Shown here: positions 35,301 through 44,500 of the stretch, in pieces | How positions within the stretch are numbered: the first letter of the stretch is position 1 | Layout: the number at the start of each line of letters is the position of its first letter | Assembly: GCA_903813345.2 (NCBI GenBank) | Contig: CAIIXF020000003.1 | Span: 16,444,931 to 16,508,930, forward strand | From: Owenia fusiformis | Taxonomy: Eukaryota; Annelida; Polychaeta; Sabellida; Oweniidae | Length of the DNA stretch: 64,000 nt | Direction: 5' to 3' | Program-made: the position numbers and the translations under genes | Notes under the pieces: model-generated | Told to the model about the DNA's origin: nothing | Database searches by the model: none | What the model saw: the letters and a program-made list of their open reading frames with translations, nothing else

Positions 35301-37008
35301 ATTTTATTTTTCAAAAAAGTGTCATTTATCTGTGGCCAAGGTTAGAAAAATAACAGAGGCACAAAAAACATGCAAAAGAGTACTATTAAAAAATCGAGCA
35401 TATCATATGGTATCCACAAGCATTTCTTTAGGCTAGTGTGCTCGAGATTACTTTTGCACAATACAATAAGAAAATATGAATAAAGAACATTGGTAAATTA
35501 ATAAGCCTTTTTATTCTCACTTTTCAACACTACGCACTGGCGTTTTGGCGTACATTGTTCCTACGCCACTGTTATAAAACATGAAAATCATTCGATATTG
35601 CATTATTTAGAGTTGACCGGTGCACAAATATGTTGCATAATTAATGATAATGTGTGGCATCACCTTTCAACCTATTTAGCACCTCGAAATTTTAAGGACT
35701 AATTATTATTTATTCGCTAAGTAAGATTATTATACTGTAAAGCCTTAGGCCTATATGACCGTGACAATGCTTGCAAAGACTGTCATGACCGTAACAATGC
35801 TATATTATATTGCAAGGCCTGTCATGACCGCGGTAATGTTAAAGCCCCGTATGACCGTGACAATGGTTGCAAGGCCTGCCATGACCGTGGTAATGTTAAG
35901 GCCTGATACGACCGTGACAATGCTTGTAAAGCCTGCCATGACCGTGACAATGCTATATTATATTGCCGTATATATAGTATGACCGTCATAATGATCGAAA
36001 GGCCTGTCATGACCGTGAGAATGTTAAAGCCTGTCATGACCGTGAGAATGTTAAAGCCTGTCATGACCGTGGTAAGGTTAAAGCCTGATATGACCGTGAG
36101 AATGTTAAAGCCTGTCATGACCGTGGTAAGGTTAAAGCCTGATATGACCGTGACAGTAGTTGCAGGGCCTCTCGTGACCGTGGTTGTATTTAAAGTAGCA
36201 TGAACACCGTAATGACAATTTTTCTTCGTGTTTAACTACCTTAAATATGTAAATAAAGACTACTAAAAATGTGTATTAATTTCACAACGAAACCCTAATT
36301 TTTAACTCATCAATAATTTGCGAACAAATATATCTCTACTATCATTTAAGGAGGTTCGATTCGAAAGCACTACTTTCTATAATGATCAATTAATAATAAG
36401 CCTTTATCCATAAAAAATACTAACAGCAACGGGTGAAACATGAAGGTCATAAATGTCATATAGGTTACGGCCGCGCCAGGCTTACACGATTATACTACCA
36501 CGGTCATGACAGGCATTGCAATATAATACAGCATTGTCGCGGTTCTACCAGGCTTTCACGATAACATTACCACGGTCATGGCAGGATCCTTGCGCTACTT
36601 AAAAAACACTAAATAACATGGTGACGGTTACGCCAGGCGTTAGTCTTGCAACAGATAGGGTCTCGTATCTGGGCCTGTGCTAGGAATTTTTTGGATTTGG
36701 AGCTCTCTACGAGGATTTTGCTGCATTTTCTTGTTACATTATTACGTTCATTGAACAAGGAAGGCTAACAAGGAAGTAAACATCAGATTTTCAATTTTTC
36801 TGGAAAAATTTGCAAAAATCTTTCACATTCGGCACCCGATATCTAGAAATTAAAAGCACGTTATGAACAAAGTGTACATCAAGCTTGAATTTTAAAATAA
36901 ACTCTTACAAATGCATTCCTAAAATAGTTTCAATACACCCTTGTTAATCAGAAAAACAAAAAACTTACTCAGCAGTACTTCCAAACTTTCTTCTTCATTG
37001 GAAGCCAT
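8344..37008 (-). CDS. GGA: GGA clathrin adaptor (ADP-ribosylation-factor-binding), 11 exons, 3' end missing
   Basis: Minus-strand exons: 36969-37008, 18568-18728, 14381-14479, 13718-13879, 12443-12511, 11103-11183, 10781-10915, 9985-10069, 9467-9571, 8930-9013, 8344-8459; all phases agree (379 codons). Exon 1 (MASNEEESLEVLL) joins across an 18.2-kb intron to NKATNP. Exons 2-4 form the VHS domain (AVPLLAHKIQSPQE, LEACVKNCGRLFHQEIGKFR, IAEAYQMLKAQGIVK), which in this family binds DxxLL sorting signals. Exons 5-9 give the GAT region (FEDEEKAK, ARLLKSKHPEDLQAANRLIK, LFRLASDTDEKD), which binds ARF. Exon 10 has a clathrin-box-like SLLDLG and an acidic motif DNELSALG; exon 11 is hinge. The C-terminal GAE ear (about 120 residues) is absent before the gap. 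GGAs sort mannose-6-phosphate receptors from the trans-Golgi to endosomes. Confidence 0.95.
8345..8929. other. GGA intron between exons 10 and 11 with flanking positions
   Basis: 8460-8929 is plain AT-rich intron between the donor at 8929-8928 and the acceptor at 8461-8460. No gene or clear repeat was seen. The ORF at 8785-9030 on plus is the shadow of exon 10. Confidence 0.5.
11357..11866. mobile_element. TTAA-flanked MITE in GGA intron
   Basis: TTAA at 11357-11360 and 11863-11866 flank a 502-bp element with ends AGGTGGAGTAGCC and GGCTACTGCACCT (one mismatch in 13). TTAA duplication is typical of piggyBac and Kolobok elements. No transposase ORF, so it is non-autonomous. Confidence 0.65.
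12144..12442. repeat. 27-bp minisatellite touching the GGA exon 5 splice donor
   Basis: About eleven copies of CATATGCCTCCCAAACATTTTGCCTTC (split here: catatgcctcccaaac + attttgccttc), one of them shortened near 12305. On the minus strand it starts at the exon 5 donor (AAG|GTAGGCAAAATG), and the unit contains GGCAAAATG, resembling the exon/intron junction. Because 27 is a multiple of 3 there is no stop for most of the array: read-through would give repeats of KMFGRHMEG. Overlapping ORFs on both strands are artefacts of the array. Confidence 0.9.
13045..13290. repeat. G-rich inverted repeat in GGA intron
   Basis: GGAGGGGGGAGTGGATGGAG at about 13049 recurs inverted at about 13262-13285, and a third shorter copy (CTCCCCCCTCCATCCA) lies near 13588. 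It is a hairpin-forming, G-rich MITE-like segment. The ORF inside (GGGSGWSGGTY...) reads through the repeat and is not treated as a gene. Confidence 0.5.
14245..14275. repeat. Poly-C tract
   Basis: A run of about 14 C followed by TCCCCC in the GGA intron between exons 3 and 4. A simple repeat, with an assembly-length caveat. Confidence 0.8.
15324..15764. mobile_element. CAGATGCGAGTAG MITE, copy 1
   Basis: The terminal repeats CAGATGCGAGTAG (15332-15344) and CTACTCGCATCTG (15745-15757) are perfect; the homology with copy 2 extends outward to AATTACT and GGATATT. About 430 bp, no ORF. Copies 2 and 3 are at 26728-27167 and 63751-64000 (clipped by the window). All three begin GTTACCAG, then CGCCACCAGGTGGCT or a variant. 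Confidence 0.8.
15816..16971. mobile_element. Mutator-like (MULE) non-autonomous element
   Basis: The 1,156-bp element is flanked by identical 9-bp duplications AGAAAATAA (15807-15815 and 16972-16980). Terminal inverted repeats of about 100 bp start GGAATGTACTAAAAACCCTT and contain repeated CCCTTCGACC. Long terminal repeats with 9-bp duplications are the hallmark of the Mutator superfamily. No MULE transposase is readable; the interior includes a tRNA-like sequence (16591-16662). It lies in GGA intron 2. Confidence 0.85.
16591..16662 (-). tRNA. tRNA-like sequence, AGC anticodon on a glycine-type body (pseudogene or SINE head)
   Basis: On minus: GGTGGTCTAGAGGTAGAATG (A box), an anticodon arm CTCGC-TTAGCAC-GCGGG with five pairs and anticodon AGC (Ala), then GGCCCGGGTCCGAGTCCCG (B box). 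The 5' end of the body resembles tRNA-Gly (GGTGGT...GGTAGAATTCTCGC) rather than tRNA-Ala. The 7-bp acceptor stem does not form (ATAACGG against AATCGCC), so it is unlikely to be a functional tRNA. It sits inside the MULE. Confidence 0.6.
18871..19175. mobile_element. CAC-terminal 305-bp MITE with 5-bp target duplication
   Basis: Flanked by TAGAA on both sides (18866-18870 and 19176-19180). Terminal inverted repeats start CACGCGGTAGTATCTCTTCG and run at least 43 bp with one mismatch (through GGGACGTATCGAAACCACTC). No ORF. The first bases align with those of the 3.9-kb element at 27675 (CACGGGTAGTATCT). The CAC end plus a 5-bp duplication fits the Transib/RAG-like superfamily, but the family assignment is inference. 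Confidence 0.8.
19260..19600. repeat. Diverged segment related to the interior of the 18871 element
   Basis: 19440-19500 resembles 19070-19150 in the same orientation (GAGTCCCTCCTTTTAACAGC / AAGTACCTCGTTTTAGCGGC), while 19540-19590 matches 18930-18970 inverted (AATCCTTGATTTTCAAACAT). The mixed orientation suggests a rearranged old copy without recognisable ends. Confidence 0.45.
19885..20251. mobile_element. TTAA-type MITE, degraded copy (inverse of 37561-37936)
   Basis: Reverse complement of the element at 37561: shares TATAGGGGGTGACAAAATTA, CCTACCAATCTATTCCTTAC and CTGATTCTCTCTTTAA. TTAA remains at 20248-20251; the left end has decayed. No coding capacity. Confidence 0.65.
21094..21450. 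mobile_element. TA-flanked MITE with ends TACCCCCATAAATGTGGG, containing a retroelement-like tail
   Basis: Inverted ends TACCCCCATAAATGTGGG (21094) and CCCACATTTATGGGGGTA (21433-21450) with TA at each border. A single related end is at about 4989 (ACCCCATAAATGTGGGGTTA). Inside, 21190-21275 reads like the 3' tail of a SINE or LINE: CCTGTACATGAAAACCGACG, then AAATAAATATTATCTTATCTT, an A/T tail with TTATC units. Confidence 0.6.
21961..22361. repeat. Large palindrome, two arms of about 105 bp
   Basis: 21961-22065 (CAGTCTGTTACACTGCTTCA...AGAAAAATATATTCATATTG) recurs inverted at 22258-22361 with about 90 percent identity; the spacer is 192 bp. It could form a long hairpin. No target duplication was certain. 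The 77-residue ORF at 21775-22008 overlaps one arm and is not supported as a gene. Confidence 0.7.
22540..23650. repeat. Foldback repeat of the TGACCGTG family, copy 3
   Basis: Starts CATGCTATCTATTGCAAGAC at 22541 and runs through one forward array (22610-22750), a unique centre (22780-23140, inverted match to 3236-3425), then an inverted array of about 38-bp units to 23640. The expected right terminal repeat is missing; the TA-flanked element at 23685 begins close by. Confidence 0.75.
23685..24470. mobile_element. TA-flanked DNA element, ends TCACACCAAACTAGTT
   Basis: Inverted ends TCACACCAAACTAGTT (23685) and AACTAGTTTGGTGTGA (24470) with TA on both sides. The 786-bp interior is unusually rich in CpG (many ACGTTC, GAACG and ACGAAC words) compared with the surroundings. 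No transposase could be read. TA duplication suits Tc1/mariner-type elements, but the ends are not diagnostic. Confidence 0.7.
24640..24932. mobile_element. 293-bp MITE, ends GTTCGTTTCGGT
   Basis: About 48-bp inverted ends: GTTCGTTTCGGTAACAAAAT on the left, matched inverted on the right (ACCGAAACGAAC), both followed by GTCGGAACGTCGAAG and ATTTTTCTTTA. No ORF. The target duplication is not obvious. Confidence 0.7.
25301..26439. repeat. TGTCACCACC element with internal tandem array of about 150-bp units
   Basis: The ends are TGTCACCACC (25306) and GGTGGTGACA (26432). Between 25490 and 26420 are repeated units built from TTCAAATCTGACTTTAGATT, TTTGACCTTCAATGACCTTC, TCAAGGTCAAAAA and CAACTTGCTTCAAATTGAC. 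CATTTTGT occurs on both sides (25293-25300 and 26440-26447) and might be an 8-bp duplication. Related solo ends are at about 10700 and 38579. Confidence 0.6.
26728..27167. mobile_element. CAGATGCGAGTAG MITE, copy 2
   Basis: CAGATGCGAGTA at 26736 and TACTCGCATCTG ending at 27160, with nearly the same interior as copy 1. The right side abuts a LINE remnant (27168-27345). Confidence 0.8.
27168..27345 (-). mobile_element. LINE remnant, C-terminal end of a reverse-transcriptase ORF
   Basis: Minus-strand reading: LPLKVETGRYRNTS...DRRCHCDNHTVEDEIHFLLCV, the ETGRY then Cys/His then EDExHFLLxC tail of non-LTR ORFs, distinct in sequence from the fragment at 7598. Its downstream part is cut by the MITE copy 2. 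No RT domain. Confidence 0.6.
27598..27674 (+). mobile_element. LINE fragment, left piece (split by the 3.9-kb element)
   Basis: Plus-strand reading LNSNQCRKLNTYKIFKSNFR then FEPY, the same as the LINE fragment at 7598-8089. It is interrupted at ATATT (27670-27674); the remainder resumes at 31572. Confidence 0.75.
28470..28594. repeat. Hairpin, 36-bp arms, inside the 3.9-kb element
   Basis: 28470-28505 (AATGATTTGAAGTGCAGTAT, then AGGATATATTGTGCTC) pairs with 28559-28594 with about four mismatches; the loop is about 53 nt. Pairing may continue weakly outward. Confidence 0.7.
28796..30150. repeat. Polypyrimidine array of CTTC/CTCG units, 1.35 kb
   Basis: The plus strand is almost entirely C and T, built of TTCCTTCC, CTTCCTCG and TTGCTTCC words, with an internal duplication of about 190 bp (about 29290-29480 and 29500-29690). 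The long ORFs across it (up to 476 residues of Phe-Leu-Pro-Ser) arise because the array has no stop codons; they are not genes. The purine/pyrimidine asymmetry could allow triplex DNA. Confidence 0.9.
30186..30795. repeat. ACGN tetranucleotide array (GAACGCAC/GGACGAAC)
   Basis: About 600 bp of four-base periodic sequence in which ACG is followed by A, C or G (ACGAACGCACGCACGAACGG). It directly follows the pyrimidine array within the same transposon. ORFs on both strands (RTHERT, VRPFVRAC) are artefacts. Confidence 0.88.
31572..31806 (+). mobile_element. LINE fragment, right piece
   Basis: After the duplicated ATATT the frame resumes SISNGHLRRSLTKFRISNHK, then ETGR, ICEVCNLIENEKHIMLSCEE, and stops at 31804-31806. 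It completes the tail seen at 27598 and at 7598-8089. Confidence 0.75.
32094..33191. mobile_element. Mariner-like element with TA duplication
   Basis: Ends CGAGGGGTGATCCAAAAGTC and GACTTTTGGATCACCCCTCG with TA at 32092-32093 and 33192-33193; similarity of the arms continues for about 200 bp (share CCCGGAACGGTATT and GGGTC). This end sequence and a TA target are typical of Tc1/mariner. A minus-strand ORF (32335-32631: SLVKRYENVFKFVENMLKS) could be a decayed transposase C-terminus; this is weak. Confidence 0.75.
33491..33992. mobile_element. TA-flanked 502-bp MITE, ends CAGGGT
   Basis: TA at 33489-33490 and 33993-33994; CAGGGTAACC on the left and GGTGTAACCCTG on the right, with looser pairing inward (AACAAATAGAACCC against GGGTGTCATTTTTG). 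No ORF. Confidence 0.5.
33993..35740. other. GGA intron 1 stretch without recognisable gene
   Basis: AT-rich sequence with a G-run at 34928-34945 (GGGGGTAGGGGGGGGGG). Short minus-strand ORFs at 34160-34378 and 34400-34612 have no recognised family and are not supported as genes. Confidence 0.5.
35745..36665. repeat. Foldback repeat of the TGACCGTG family, copy 4
   Basis: Forward units (gcctgTCATGACCGTGAGAATGttaaa) occupy 35750-36190, an AT-rich centre follows, and the inverted right arm ends CTTGCAACAGATAGGGTCTC near 36664. The left terminal repeat was not found. It lies 300 bp from the GGA first exon. Confidence 0.72.
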
Positions 37009-37216
37009 GATTGATCTCGCGGGAATCCTCGAGAAAACACATAGGCAAGGTCACTGGGTGCATTTCGTCTGCAAGTTTCAGTCTTGACATAACTTTGTAG
37101 TTTATTTAATTAATATCGATTCCAAATTCATATTAAAATAAATGTCTTTATATATCATGTAATTTTTCACCTAGACTATACATTGTTGTCCTGTTTAAGT
37201 TGCACTGCACCCCTAC
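37009..37216 (-). promoter_or_regulatory. GGA 5' flank / probable promoter
   Basis: Immediately upstream of the GGA ATG on the minus strand. The leader near the ATG contains CTCGAGGATTCCCGCGAGAT, CpG-containing sequence in an AT-rich setting. No TATA box was placed with confidence. The transcription start is unknown. Confidence 0.4.
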
Positions 37217-37376
37217 CACTGGCGGATCCAGAACCTAGCAAGGGGGAGGGGGTTATATTCCAAGTCAGGGACATTTTTGGGCCCTAAACCAAATTTGAAA
37301 AATTAAGGCCCATTTTTGAAAAGTTCGGCCCAAAAGGCCAAAACACGCGAGGGGGGGTTCCCTGGATCCGCCAGTG
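37217..37376. mobile_element. hAT-like MITE, ends CACTGGCGGATCCAG
   Basis: CACTGGCGGATCCAG at 37217 and CTGGATCCGCCAGTG at about 37362-37376 form perfect inverted ends of a 160-bp element. Ends of this type are widespread in animal MITEs; hAT is my best guess. No 8-bp duplication was seen. A related piece is at 37937-38082. Confidence 0.6.
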
Positions 37377-37560
37377 TCCCGGAGTTTGCGCTTTGTTTTA
37401 GCATTTATTAGGCCTACTGATTTGAAAGAACTCAAAAAACGCCAATGGGCCTTTATACATGTATAGGCTAAGACTGAAGAGGGGAAATAGTTTTCCATTG
37501 GGTGTGTGCGTTTATCAAGAGGGAAAATAGTTCAGTCAAATGTTTTAGGCCTACTCATAA

Positions 37561-37936
37561 TTAAAGAGAGAATCAGAAGTAGCAAGCAGACTAAACAAAA
37601 AATTGTCTCAATTTTAGAATATTTTTGGCTCATCTCATTCCATCTATTTTCTAAAAATCACAAAATTGCATACTGTATTCAAGGAAAACTAAAGATTTTT
37701 ACAATAAGCTTAATGTATTATTTTCCTATAAGAGTGGTTACCATTCTTTTTATTTGGGGGAATTTAAACATTTTCCACCCATTTTTCATTAATAACTTCA
37801 CAAATTTATTACGTATAGCCTACTGTGAATCTTTTGGGAGATATTGTATTTGATATTGTAAGGAATAGATTGGTAGGTCAATTATAAAAGTTGCTTGTAA
37901 TTTTGTCACCCCCTATAGATCTGATTCTCCCTTTAA
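37561..37936. mobile_element. TTAA-type MITE, intact copy
   Basis: TTAA at 37561-37564 and 37933-37936; ends AGAGAGAATCAGA and TCTGATTCTCCCT, one mismatch. The interior is shared inverted with 19885-20251. A TTAA duplication fits piggyBac/Kolobok. The overlapping 115-residue ORF is not supported. Confidence 0.75.
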
Positions 37937-38082
37937 CGGATCCAGGGAGCAAAACATTATGTAAAAATGGGCCTTTTTGGGCATATCTTGGCCTTTTTGG
38001 GCCTTTTTGAGCCTTTTTTGTTTTAAGGGCCCAAAAAATGACATGAAATGTGCCCCCCTGTCAGCTTCTGGATCCGCCAGTG
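37937..38082. mobile_element. Partial copy of the GGATCCGCCAGTG element
   Basis: GGATCCAGGGAGC at 37939 and CTTCTGGATCCGCCAGTG ending near 38081, with GGCCTTTTTGGGCC-rich interior like that of 37217-37376. The left outer bases are missing where the TTAA element ends. Confidence 0.55.
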
Positions 38083-40150
38083 TAATTAATAAATCGTTGA
38101 GTAAACTCCCGTCTTTACTCAACTCTAAGTGCCCGAGGTATTTAATTTGCCTTGTGATGAACGTTGTTGTAGCCTTCGGCCTTGTGGACTAGGCTTACAG
38201 GGATGGCTGGGAGAGTTTGTTTTTCATTGGAGACCGTCAACAAAATGTTAGACATGCATGGTCGTCAACCCAAATCAGAAAAAAGCATTTAAGGTTGTTG
38301 CTTTAGAATGAGAGCAAAGATTTTACGAGCGTTCAGTTTATTTTGTGATATCACAATTCTAAAAAATGAGTATTTAGCCCTACTCCATCTTGTCCAATGG
38401 TATTTTTATTCTTTACACAGCTGCGATAGCAATGAAGCCCTTTTTCTTGCACTTTGGTACACAATTAGCAACACATTAGATAAAAAAAACATGCACAAAA
38501 AATTGAAAATTGTATTTTTTCGAAGAGCAATATTAAAAAACGAAGTCATTGACCTTTGATTTTCACTTTCTTAACAGAAGTGGTGACATATTTGTTAGAG
38601 TCTCCAACTTTTTGTGGACGGTGTGTTACTGAAGACTCGTGGACATAATCACCACTTCCCGTTTTCCACAATTGTGGATAACAGAGAAAAATTAATTTGC
38701 TTTAAAAAAGAATTGTAAGTAACGTCGATTTTCATCTCTTTATAAGGTGAGGTGTAGATACTAGACAGTTTGTTTAGCATATTTCTTTCTTTGGACATAA
38801 ACATCTTAACACAGAAATATGGGAAGTTGTATAAAAAATGCACTCTATACACTATCCTATACGAATACAATCGGTGGGTATTTATTTGCGCGCGGTGCGG
38901 ACGCTGAATTTTTGAATTTGAATTCGTGTTATTTCATAGGCATGTTGGGTACTCAATTTTATTCCATAATAACATGTAATGTTTTCCTTGAGAAATAAAC
39001 TGGGAATAAAACTAATATTAAAAAAATCCCGTATCAGATCCCTTATCAGAAATATCAGAAAATTTCACGAGACTTTTAAATAATTATGGCATATTATGAT
39101 CCATTTTAGTATTATAAATTATTTCTATTTTAAAACTTGTTGATAAAAGGTGAAAATGTCATTCGATAAATTATATTATATATTATATTAGATCACCATC
39201 ATTGGGTAGCGGCATACAAATCAAGTTTCAGAAAAATATTATGGAATAAATAGCCTAGATTATTGTATGGATGGTCGTGATGGAGTATGAAATTTTCCTC
39301 GAGAAGATAATGATATTAGCCTCAGAAAATATCATATTGACACTCGGGACGTCGCCATCGGTCAATATGATACTTTTCTTGGTCAATCTCATATTTTCCC
39401 ACGAAATAAAATTCGCATTCCATCCCTCTCATTAAATAACCTCTATATATTCATATATGTGCAGAGGATAACCTAACAGGAAATTATGTCAATATGTGTG
39501 TACTTTACTCAATAGCGACGCAGAGCAGTTCCAAAGCATAGGATTTTAAATCGCCGCTTTTATACACCATTTGCAGTTTCCCTTCTGATTGGTGATCGAG
39601 ATGACCTCTCGATACAAATTGTTTTTGAATTTTGAAACTCATCAATTTTCTGTGTGATTTTACAAAAAAGCAAACAATTATCGGATACGTTAATCCGCAC
39701 CGATTGTTTAGGGTTAGCACATATTCGATAAATGTTTCCTATTTGAACAAGCTTTCATATAATATATAACACATGGGGGTATGTCATTTTGTACAGTGTA
39801 TGCCCGGAGTGTATGTCTGGTGATTGATGGGGAACGGTCATAATAAAAACAAAAAAACATGATTATGCTTTCACTTGTTTTTCTATAATTGCCGCTTATG
39901 TTCTAAGATGATCAACATTAAAAGGTAAGTTTTGACTATGTCTTAACTTGAGAGGTAAATATATTTTCAGTCTTTCATTTCTTGAGACATTCTATGATTC
40001 TAACAGCTCTTGAGCTATCAGTCCATCAATGTGGTGAGTAGAGTAGAAAATATTTGCACATGTTTTTTCATGGTGTCAGTGATTTGCTGATCGACTCCAA
40101 ATATGATCTCAGAAATATAAAACATAAAACCTTTTTATGGTTTATGATTA
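38083..40150. other. Intergenic region between GGA and ankyrin, no gene recognised
   Basis: AT-rich, with a solo TGTCACCACC-type end (38575-38600) and a short TATTATAT run (about 39170-39190). The ORFs here are all under 85 residues with no recognised motifs. Confidence 0.5.
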
Positions 40151-40154
40151 AGCT

Positions 40155-40160
40155 TTTATT
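40155..40160 (-). terminator. Candidate ankyrin polyadenylation signal AATAAA
   Basis: The first AATAAA that I found on the minus strand after the ankyrin stop codon (41541), implying a 3' UTR of about 1.4 kb. Nearer non-canonical signals could be used instead. Confidence 0.3.
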
Positions 40161-41540
40161 GAAGACATCAAGATTGACCAGAATATAATCTATGTGTTTA
40201 CATGCTACATCTATTATAAGACTACATGGGTATTATCAAGTTTAGATCACTTGTGTGGGGCACCTTTAAATACCCATGTAGGTCATAGTAGTGACATCTA
40301 TGAATTAAACTGGGGGGCAACCAGTCTAATCATTAAGATTAACCCTTGATTTACAATAACATATGAAAGTTAACCAAGTGTTCATGAATAGTAGAGCAAG
40401 GGTTAATTCTCATAAGTTTCCATTACACTCCAAACAGTATAAAATGATGCATGATATACAGAATAAATGGGATTATATAGTGCAATTCAAACACTGATGA
40501 CTAAAATCTACATTTTGAATAATAATCCATAATTAATAAAATTTTCAAATTATTGGCAGTTCTACTTTTGCTAGCTGTTCTCCATTTAAAGAATTAAATT
40601 GTCACAGTGACTTTATATGGTCATATTGCAAATCTTTGCACCTTATATGAACACATATTGTCTAGTGTCCTTGCCATTCTTATCAAAAGCACTATTTGTG
40701 TAAAGCATGTACAAAAGCTACATTTCCAGTTATCAATTTCACAGTCCTACATATCACTGTTAAGAACAATATTTCCAATATGTGCTGGACTGGCATTTTA
40801 AAGCATTCTTGTTATATGTTACAATATCCAAGTCTTACTCATTTGAACATTAAGGGCATGAAGTGTACATATCCTAAAACTGTCATTGCACTAACTAATA
40901 TCACGTTATGGTTCCCCATTTTGTGGGATCATATAACTTTCTGCAAGGTCGCATACTGGTATCTATCAGTACACGTTTCTCAAATCTGTCTTATGGATCT
41001 TTAGTTAGGATTCTTTCACAGGCAAAATGTTTGAATCATTATATATCACATTTTCAGATCCAACGACAATCACTTCCAGTTTAGATGTCTGTATAGATAC
41101 ACTGGAGATGCTGTGTCAAAATCTGTATCGAGGGGCACTCTGTCAAATTGGTACATAGTTATATTGTGAACATACATCAATAAATATAACACAATTTTAC
41201 TGAATTTTTCTAGTTCTACACTGTGATTCTTCTAAGTAAAAATTAACACTTCAGTTTATATCTTAATATACATATTAACTTTACTTCTAAAATTTGCATT
41301 TAAAGAACACATTTTGGTTGTGTAAAACGATAATTCAATCATGATAATGTGGACAACTAGCTGTCTGTGAATTTTGTAACCTTAATAGATCCACAAGAAG
41401 TTAAATTCAAAATTCAGATCTCAAGACTAAGTGGACCTTTAAAGGACACTAAATTCTGATTGGCTTTAAAAGGACCATCACAATTGTGATAGATCTCGAA
41501 ACAGCCATAGTCTGTCTATCTGAAAGTCAATAGCATCAGC

Positions 41541-44500
41541 CTAAGAGTCTTCATGATGGCTTTGCTCAGGTTCAAAAGTTCCTTTATTTGTCATGAAATC
41601 ATCAATCATCTTCTGCATGTTTCCCTCTAGTTCCTCTGGGACTTCACCGCCTTGTTCTACGTGTTGCTCCTCCAGAACGACTGTCTCCTCCTTACCATCT
41701 TTCACCACGGTGCGCTTGTAAACCTGCTTCTTCATCTGAACTCTACAAGAAACATTAAGATTTAATTTTATTCAATTTCTAAATTCTGAAATGTTACCAT
41801 CAATATTTCTTTATGAATGAGACCTCAAATTGATAACATGAAGAGGCATGAAAAACCACAAGGCATTAACATGACAAAATGTCATCATCATCTAGTTATA
41901 AACAGCATTTGGACTAATACATAAATATGAAGGCTGGTGATACATCTTTACAAAATGTTACCTTGCATGATGATCCTCTCCATCATCTTCATACTCTTCC
42001 CCTGTAGCAGGATCTATTTCTCCTGGAAACATAAACACTGTAGTGTTAAACACAAATGTTGCAAGATGAAATATATATTTGGCAATGTTTTACATTAGCA
42101 ACATTAAACAGTTTTATTAAAGACCTGCAAAATAGAAAAAAATCAATTAATGAAAATTCTGATACAGTTACAGTATAGTATTCTCTCCTGAAAATAAGGC
42201 TTGTTTTTAATCTCAGGTGTTAATCTGAATCATGCAAAATCATTTTTTCTTCAAATTACATCTCACAATTTGTTCCAAATAAATAAAAATAAAAAATATG
42301 TAATTTTAAGACTGCTGTTTATAAAAACAGTCAAAAACAGAAAATGAATAATTTCAGCAACATGGATTTTTATCCAGATATAAATCATTAAATGGATACT
42401 CTATTCATGTGAATTAAAATTAAGCCATGCTTAGTGAATAAAGTGACAGAGACACCACAGTGAGCAGATCCTAACATCTTGAGGAAAATAAACCATAATG
42501 AATAACCCCAAGAAACCACTCATACAGTACATGTATTGAGCTAAGAAGATATATAGACATGGGGCACACTTCACTGACATGGTACCCACTAACTTTCTTG
42601 GGGCTGTTGAAAGACTGTTCACAGAATCGCAGTACATGTACATGTCATGCACACATGCACATACTTAGTCCAAGATCAGAAAGATACAGAAGCGAGAAAT
42701 CAGAGAAACTTAAAAGTGGCCAGTACTATACACCAGAGAAGTGTGTCCTTTTTTATTATTAGAAAATAATATTTCTAAATTTAATGATGAAAATTAATAG
42801 TCATATCATTTGCTTTCATTTGAAAGCCCATGGTCATATTTGTACTTCTGGTCCTCTTAATATCAAATAGTATGATAAATAAATAAATAACATACTTGTT
42901 ATAGAATTAGCGTGAGTATATCAAAGCTTTTAGAATTTAGAATTTGTGTACATATCATTCCAATAACTAAAGCACATTACATTAGTACTTTACCAAAAAT
43001 AAATTTACAAATACAAAATTATGAACTCTAAATAAAATATACATGTATGTGCTTAAGTGAAAGCAATTAAGCGTAACAAAAGAAAAAAATGTATACGGTA
43101 ATACAAGACAAAAATAATAAAAACATATAATTTACAAAAACACTGCCTAAAATCTAAATATAAACCTTGTGATAATGGTTGTGGACCAGTGGCTCCCTCT
43201 AGCGTCAAATCATTGACTTCATCCTCTTCGGAATCATTATAATCAGGACCAATAAAAACTGGACCCATTTTTTGTGCTAATAAACAATATGGAACAAATA
43301 TACAATAATGAATGAATAATATTTAACAAATAAGCGTAATATATTAAAATAATAATTTATAAAATTATTTAAAAATTCAAATTCTTATCTTATACATTTA
43401 TTATAATAATCACAACAAGAAAAACCCGAAAAATCAAAATCTGAATAATATGATTATAACATTTCCTTATTTCCAATCATGAAAACATAACTATCAAATT
43501 CCTTATCTACACAATGTAAGATGGAAAGTCTTTGACAATAAGCTGATTTATCATGTCTTTAGTAAATAGCAACCCTGGATGTCAATTACTGACTATCTCA
43601 TCTTTTATATCTGGTAAAATATCTACCTGCTCATTGGATTTTCCCCTTAAATTTTCATGAACATTTCTTGCATTTCTATTCGCTTTAAAGTTAAGGATAA
43701 ATGCCTGGCTATTTCACTGCTTGCTAATTCCACTTTTTTGTCTATATTTGTATTTTAAAACATGTGGACCATGATATGTTAACCAAGCATTGTACCATGA
43801 TGATGATTTGGTAAGAACAATACCTGCATATTGAACCCTCATATGACGCCATACATATATTCTTTGGTGATCAGATTCCCTATGAAGATCCAGGGACAAA
43901 AAGGATGGAAAATAAGTTAAGCCTCAACAACTCTTTATGGTATTTTGTGATTTTGTGAGCCACTGAATACCTACATGTAGAATACCTGGATATATACTAA
44001 TGGACTGAAATGACACCAAAAGATTAAGAGTACAAATGTTGGAAACAATCTTTCCAAAAAGCATGTTATTAATGCTTTCTTTACAATCCTATCAAATGAA
44101 AAACTAATTGAGATATCTGATATAATACGGAAGTTATTGAAGATGTTGAAATTCATTAGAATTCAAATAGGGGATGTCCACTTTTTGAAAATTATTGCTA
44201 AGTAACATTATCACTAAAGATAGAGTCAGAAATGTTGAACTTTTTAGATATGGAAAGTTGTGAGCAAAACATGATAAAGTAACTATTATCAAAAAGTTAA
44301 TCGCAAATTGGCTCTTGCATTTCTGTCACATTGGAGCAGCTTCAAGTTTTAGAGCGATTGAGTTGCGTTAATGCAGTCCAAGTGTATAGTGAATGATTCA
44401 ATAATTTGAATATAGCTTTTGGGTTATTTCTGTACCTATTTAGATGTTTTCAAACTATATCCCTAAAGCTTTATGTTTTTATTACTAAACCCAGGCCATC

